Positions 60,759 to 64,000 of a DNA stretch of 64,000 bases are shown in pieces (the first letter of the stretch is position 1; each line of letters begins with the position of its first letter). Source of the stretch: Gamsiella multidivaricata (Eukaryota; Mortierellomycota; Mortierellomycetes; Mortierellales; Mortierellaceae); the NCBI RefSeq assembly GCF_025024155.1, contig NW_026251714.1, forward strand, positions 186,001 through 250,000. The letters run 5' to 3'. A program made the position numbers and the translations under genes. The notes below the pieces were generated by a model. That model saw nothing but the letters and a program-made list of their open reading frames with translations. It did no database searches and was not told the origin of the DNA.

Positions 60759-63700
60759 CTATGCAACCGGCTTTACTGACTCTTTACCGGAGGGATCAGC
60801 CGCAGGGAGGGTATTCGACATGCCGCGGTTTGACTGCATCCCAAGCTGAGGTTCAACAGTTGACATGGTGATCAGCTTCTTGCTAGTTCCGCGGAAGCTC
60901 AAAGGAGGGACTGGGTCGCCCACAGCGCCATGCTGCTGCAACAGCTTCGCATTTACTATGCTCAGGCCTTGTGCTTCATGGATAATTAAACCCGACACGA
61001 CAAGCCCACCATAGTTCGAACTCCAATGCAGGCGTACACGATAGTCGTTCCCTCCTTCTATTAGCTGCCACATGCAAACGGACTTATCACCACAGCCGGT
61101 TGCGAAATAGGTACCGTCGGGAGCCGTGATCCACGTGATGCTGGAGATGCATCCATGAACCCATTAACGACTACCAAACATTGGCCGGATTTCACATCCC
61201 ACAGTCGCACCGTCTTGTCTTCACTACCCGAGGCAGTCTGCTGGCCGCTTGGCGAACACGCCACGCTTGTAACTTCGCTGGTATGGCCGGTTAACACTAC
61301 ACCAGATACACCGGTTTGCGTATCCCACAGCCGCACTGTCATATCCCGACTGCCCGAGGCGATCTGCTGGCCGCTTGGTGAATATGCCACGCTTGTAACC
61401 CCGTTGGTATGGCCGCTTAACGTGAGGGCTTTCGACCAGGTTGTGGTATCATACACACTGATCGTGCCGTTGTGAAGACCCACGGCACAGCTCCTTCCAT
61501 CAAGTGAGTACGCACAGGAAACCGCCGTGCTAGTTTCTACGAGGTACGGCCGCTCGCCAAACTGTACGCCTGCCATCCGCGCCTTGCTCAGATCGGCTTC
61601 ACGCAGCCAAGCATTGCGAAGGTTGGCCTTTCTCAGATCCGCCCCTTGCAACTGTGCAGAATCAAACTCTCCACCACTGAGATCCGCCCCTGGAATCTGG
61701 ATACCTTGCAGATCTGCGCCGTTGAACCATATCCCGGCTCTGACCAGTATCGTCATCGCATTCGCTGCCACATTGCGTCCTTCTTTGTCCGTTTTCGAGC
61801 GCTCAACCATTGTGAGTAGTTGTTGCTTGAAGATGGGTTCTTGTTGGACTCGTTCCGCTAGAAACTGCAGCACCGACGGCTCGTCCACAAAACTTCTCCA
61901 TGATAGTGGCTGACTGACAACAGATTGCCGAGCGCCAGCAGAGTCTTCCTCTGGCGCTGCTCGCCATTCGAAGCTCAACATGGAGCTGACACTTCCTCGA
62001 CGGACCGGAGCAAAAGATGATCGCGAAGCCTTGTTCTCCTGTGGGTCAAATACTGCGAGCGCAAAGCAGTACTCCAGGAGGGATCTATGGATGAACCGGT
62101 ACTGGTTACCACTCCGGCTCAAAGGACATGCTTCGCGCAGGAGCTGTGCCTCATCACCTCGGCTGAAGAAATCCGCCTTCCATGACCCTTCGTCTCTGGC
62201 GCGCGAGTACTCCACCACAGGATGGCCTGCCTGCTTCTCGTAAATGGCTGATGCCAGTCTCTTCAGAAAGCTAATGCCGTTCAGCGTAAAGCCCTCATCC
62301 ACCAGGGTGTCAAACGCCGCCTTCGCTTGTGGGCTCAGATCATTGCCTCCCACCCGTTTCTTGCCACGCTCCAGCCATTGCTCCACGAAATGGTCATACA
62401 GCGCTACACGTGTGATCCTGGTTCTGGAGAGATCCTGCATCTGTCCTGCATCCACCACTCGCGGCAGTACCTCCAACGACAGTGTCAGAAGAAACGGGTT
62501 CTTCACCAGCTCCTGCAGGTTGGGGACCTGCTTAAGTGCCTCCAGGTACTGCTTGGTCCTCCACAGCGGCCTGTTCTGGTGTACATACTGCCTGATGTAG
62601 TCTTCGATCTGCTCTGGAGAGAATGGGACAATGACTGCCTCTTGGAAGAGGTTGAGTATGGCCTTGTGGTTCTGGTCCATCGGCTGGAAGCGGTCTCTGT
62701 CGTTCTGACCAAGATACTCGCTACGGCAGCTGATCAGCATCTTGGCGCGCCACTCCCCTGGCTCATTCAGCTGGTTGCTTGCATACAGGTTGTGTGTCTG
62801 CTGGCTTTCATCGTATCCATCGCAGATCAGGATCAACTCACGGTGCTGCTTGATCTCTCGGATCTGGGGCTCTGTAAAGTCGTTCCTGCGCAAGTGCTTG
62901 GCGATCATGTCCTGGTGCGGCTTGTCGATTGCAGGCAGGTTGATGTGGAGTGGAATTGGGCCTTTCTCTTTCTCGTAGCTGTCCCACAAGTCGCACTCGA
63001 GTGTCCTGTTGAAGGTCGACTTGCCCGCACCAGAATCACCCAGTAGCAGGAGCACCTTGCGATCACTGTTCAGGAACTCGTGCACTTTCTCCGTCAGTGG
63101 GAACAGTGCATCGTTGGACGCTTGTAAGCTGGCCTTGGCTTGAGGAGGGATGTAGACGGCCTTGCCGCGCTCTGCTAGCCGCCGCTCCTTCAGCCTTCGC
63201 AGGTCATCTTCGACATCTGGGATATCCTGGACACGGTCGAGTAGCGACGAAGACGCCAACTGTGGCAAGCCGACCTTCAGTGGATATGGACTTGGAGGTG
63301 CAATGATGCAAGCGCGATACAGCGCTTGTTTCTCTGGATCGCCGTCCTTTTCCAGACCTAGTAGCAGGATATGGGCGTGTTTCTTTACTGTGCTGCCTTG
63401 TATGTCGGCGTTGTTGTTCATATCAGCTAGCTGGATGAGGATCGTGAGGATCCATTGCTTGACGCTAGCTTGCTGACCCCAGTCCAGATCGTTTACATAC
63501 AACTCTCCTAGTAGATCGACAGCACTTTGACGGGTGCTAACTTCCCAGAGCGGACCGGCGGCGATCTCTCCAAGCCGCTGGCATACACCCCATTCGAACA
63601 ACGGATCGCGCCGGCATGGTGCCCCACAGACCAGGTCCTTGAAGTCTGCAAGTCGGCCGTCTCGAATCAAGGCATCTGTGCAGCGCAATGCCGGGTACCA

Positions 63701-64000
63701 TGCACGCTTCCGACTGAAGCTGAGGCCTTCCTTGAAACTATCCACAAGTCCCTGTCCGCCCTCGATCAGCGAGCTCACGCCCTCGTATTCGAGCATGAAA
63801 ACCTCGTACACCTCTCCCAGTCCTTCTTGCAGCTGGCCCAGTTCGCCGATAAAGCGACCCACATCTAGACCCTTGACCGCACTCACCAATCCTCCGATGC
63901 CACTCACCACCACTCTTGTGCGCCGTATCACTGCTTGTAGGGACGTCTCATCATCCGGGACATACTGTAGGGCCTGGTAGGCATAGGCAGCCTGGTACAC
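60759..64000 (-). pseudogene. NLR copy 3, frameshifted, WD array contracted (5' part outside window)
   Basis: Partial at the window end; visible coding begins within the helical region (QAAYAYQALQYVPDDET). NACHT (GDSGAGKST, LILICDGYDE) and pentapeptide repeats are intact. The WD region has one degenerate blade and only two high-identity blades; a one-base deletion near 61158 then shifts the frame, adding ~30 unrelated residues before a stop at 61061. The lost last blade and tail (QLIEGGNDYRV ... SVKPVA) persist in another frame down to 60759. The shortened protein would have about three blades, too few for a propeller on its own, so it is probably non-functional, though a truncated NACHT protein could still be made. 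Confidence 0.85.
61148..61399 (-). repeat. contracted WD40 array, copy 3 (2 x 126 bp)
   Basis: Two 126-bp units only: one ending in the TQTGVSGVVL linker, and the final one ending WDVKSGQC. The outer blades match copies 1 and 2, so ten internal units were lost or never gained. Confidence 0.9.

Larger units (their letters stand above)
59770..64000 (-). repeat. NLR unit copy 3, incomplete in window
   Basis: Downstream segment (about 59770-60760) and NLR pseudogene in direct tandem with unit 2. 59770-59990 matches the reverse of 17530-17290, showing that units 1 and 3 share a longer downstream end than unit 2. Confidence 0.75.

Overview
This window is nuclear DNA from a filamentous fungus, most likely an early-diverging Mortierella-type lineage (Mortierellomycotina). 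The reasons are inference from content: short GT-AG introns, pyrimidine-rich leaders after TATA boxes, abundant A/T homopolymers, a GDP-mannose 4,6-dehydratase (the fucose route, known from Mortierella), an LtrA-family membrane protein, an intact two-gene PIF/Harbinger transposon, and giant intronless NACHT-WD40 genes. There are no signs of a plasmid, virus or organelle.

Layout. 1-6.35 kb: end of GDP-mannose dehydratase (+), 3-methyladenine DNA glycosylase I (-), a 2.3 kb intergenic region, and inositol-3-phosphate synthase INO1 (+). 6.6-9.3 kb: a complete PIF/Harbinger element with perfect 28-bp terminal inverted repeats, a DDE transposase and a charged, coiled-coil DNA-binding-like partner. 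9.6-17.5 kb: the first copy of an ~8 kb duplicated unit carrying a STAND/NLR-like gene (helical repeat N-terminus, NACHT, pentapeptide repeats, 14 WD40 blades). 18-27.4 kb: mitochondrial rhomboid protease, a 12-exon LtrA-family protein, a secreted His/Arg-rich repeat protein and an 8-exon metallophosphoesterase. 27.5-50.9 kb: TTC27/EMW1 and the RRP3 DEAD-box helicase (head to head), a small putative mitochondrial protein, a 979-residue low-complexity protein head to head with an SFP1/JAZF1-type zinc-finger regulator, a tandem-PH-domain protein, and a divergent glutathione-S-transferase-like / ornithine-cyclodeaminase-like pair. 51.6-64 kb: two more copies of the NLR unit in direct tandem on the minus strand, the last one leaving the window.

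The main result is the NLR-like family. Copies 1 and 2 each carry exactly twelve 42-residue WD40 repeats at a strict 126-bp period, with variation concentrated at a few fixed positions, as in fungal heterokaryon-incompatibility NLRs. Copy 3 has only two such repeats and a frameshift. Copies 2 and 3 share a ~1.95 kb stretch over the NACHT domain with one noticed difference, flanked by clearly diverged sequence, which looks like recent gene conversion. Each unit also carries a related small open frame on the opposite strand downstream of the NLR and a decayed frame upstream. The rest is ordinary housekeeping sequence with well-supported exon structures; every spliced model given here closes in frame.
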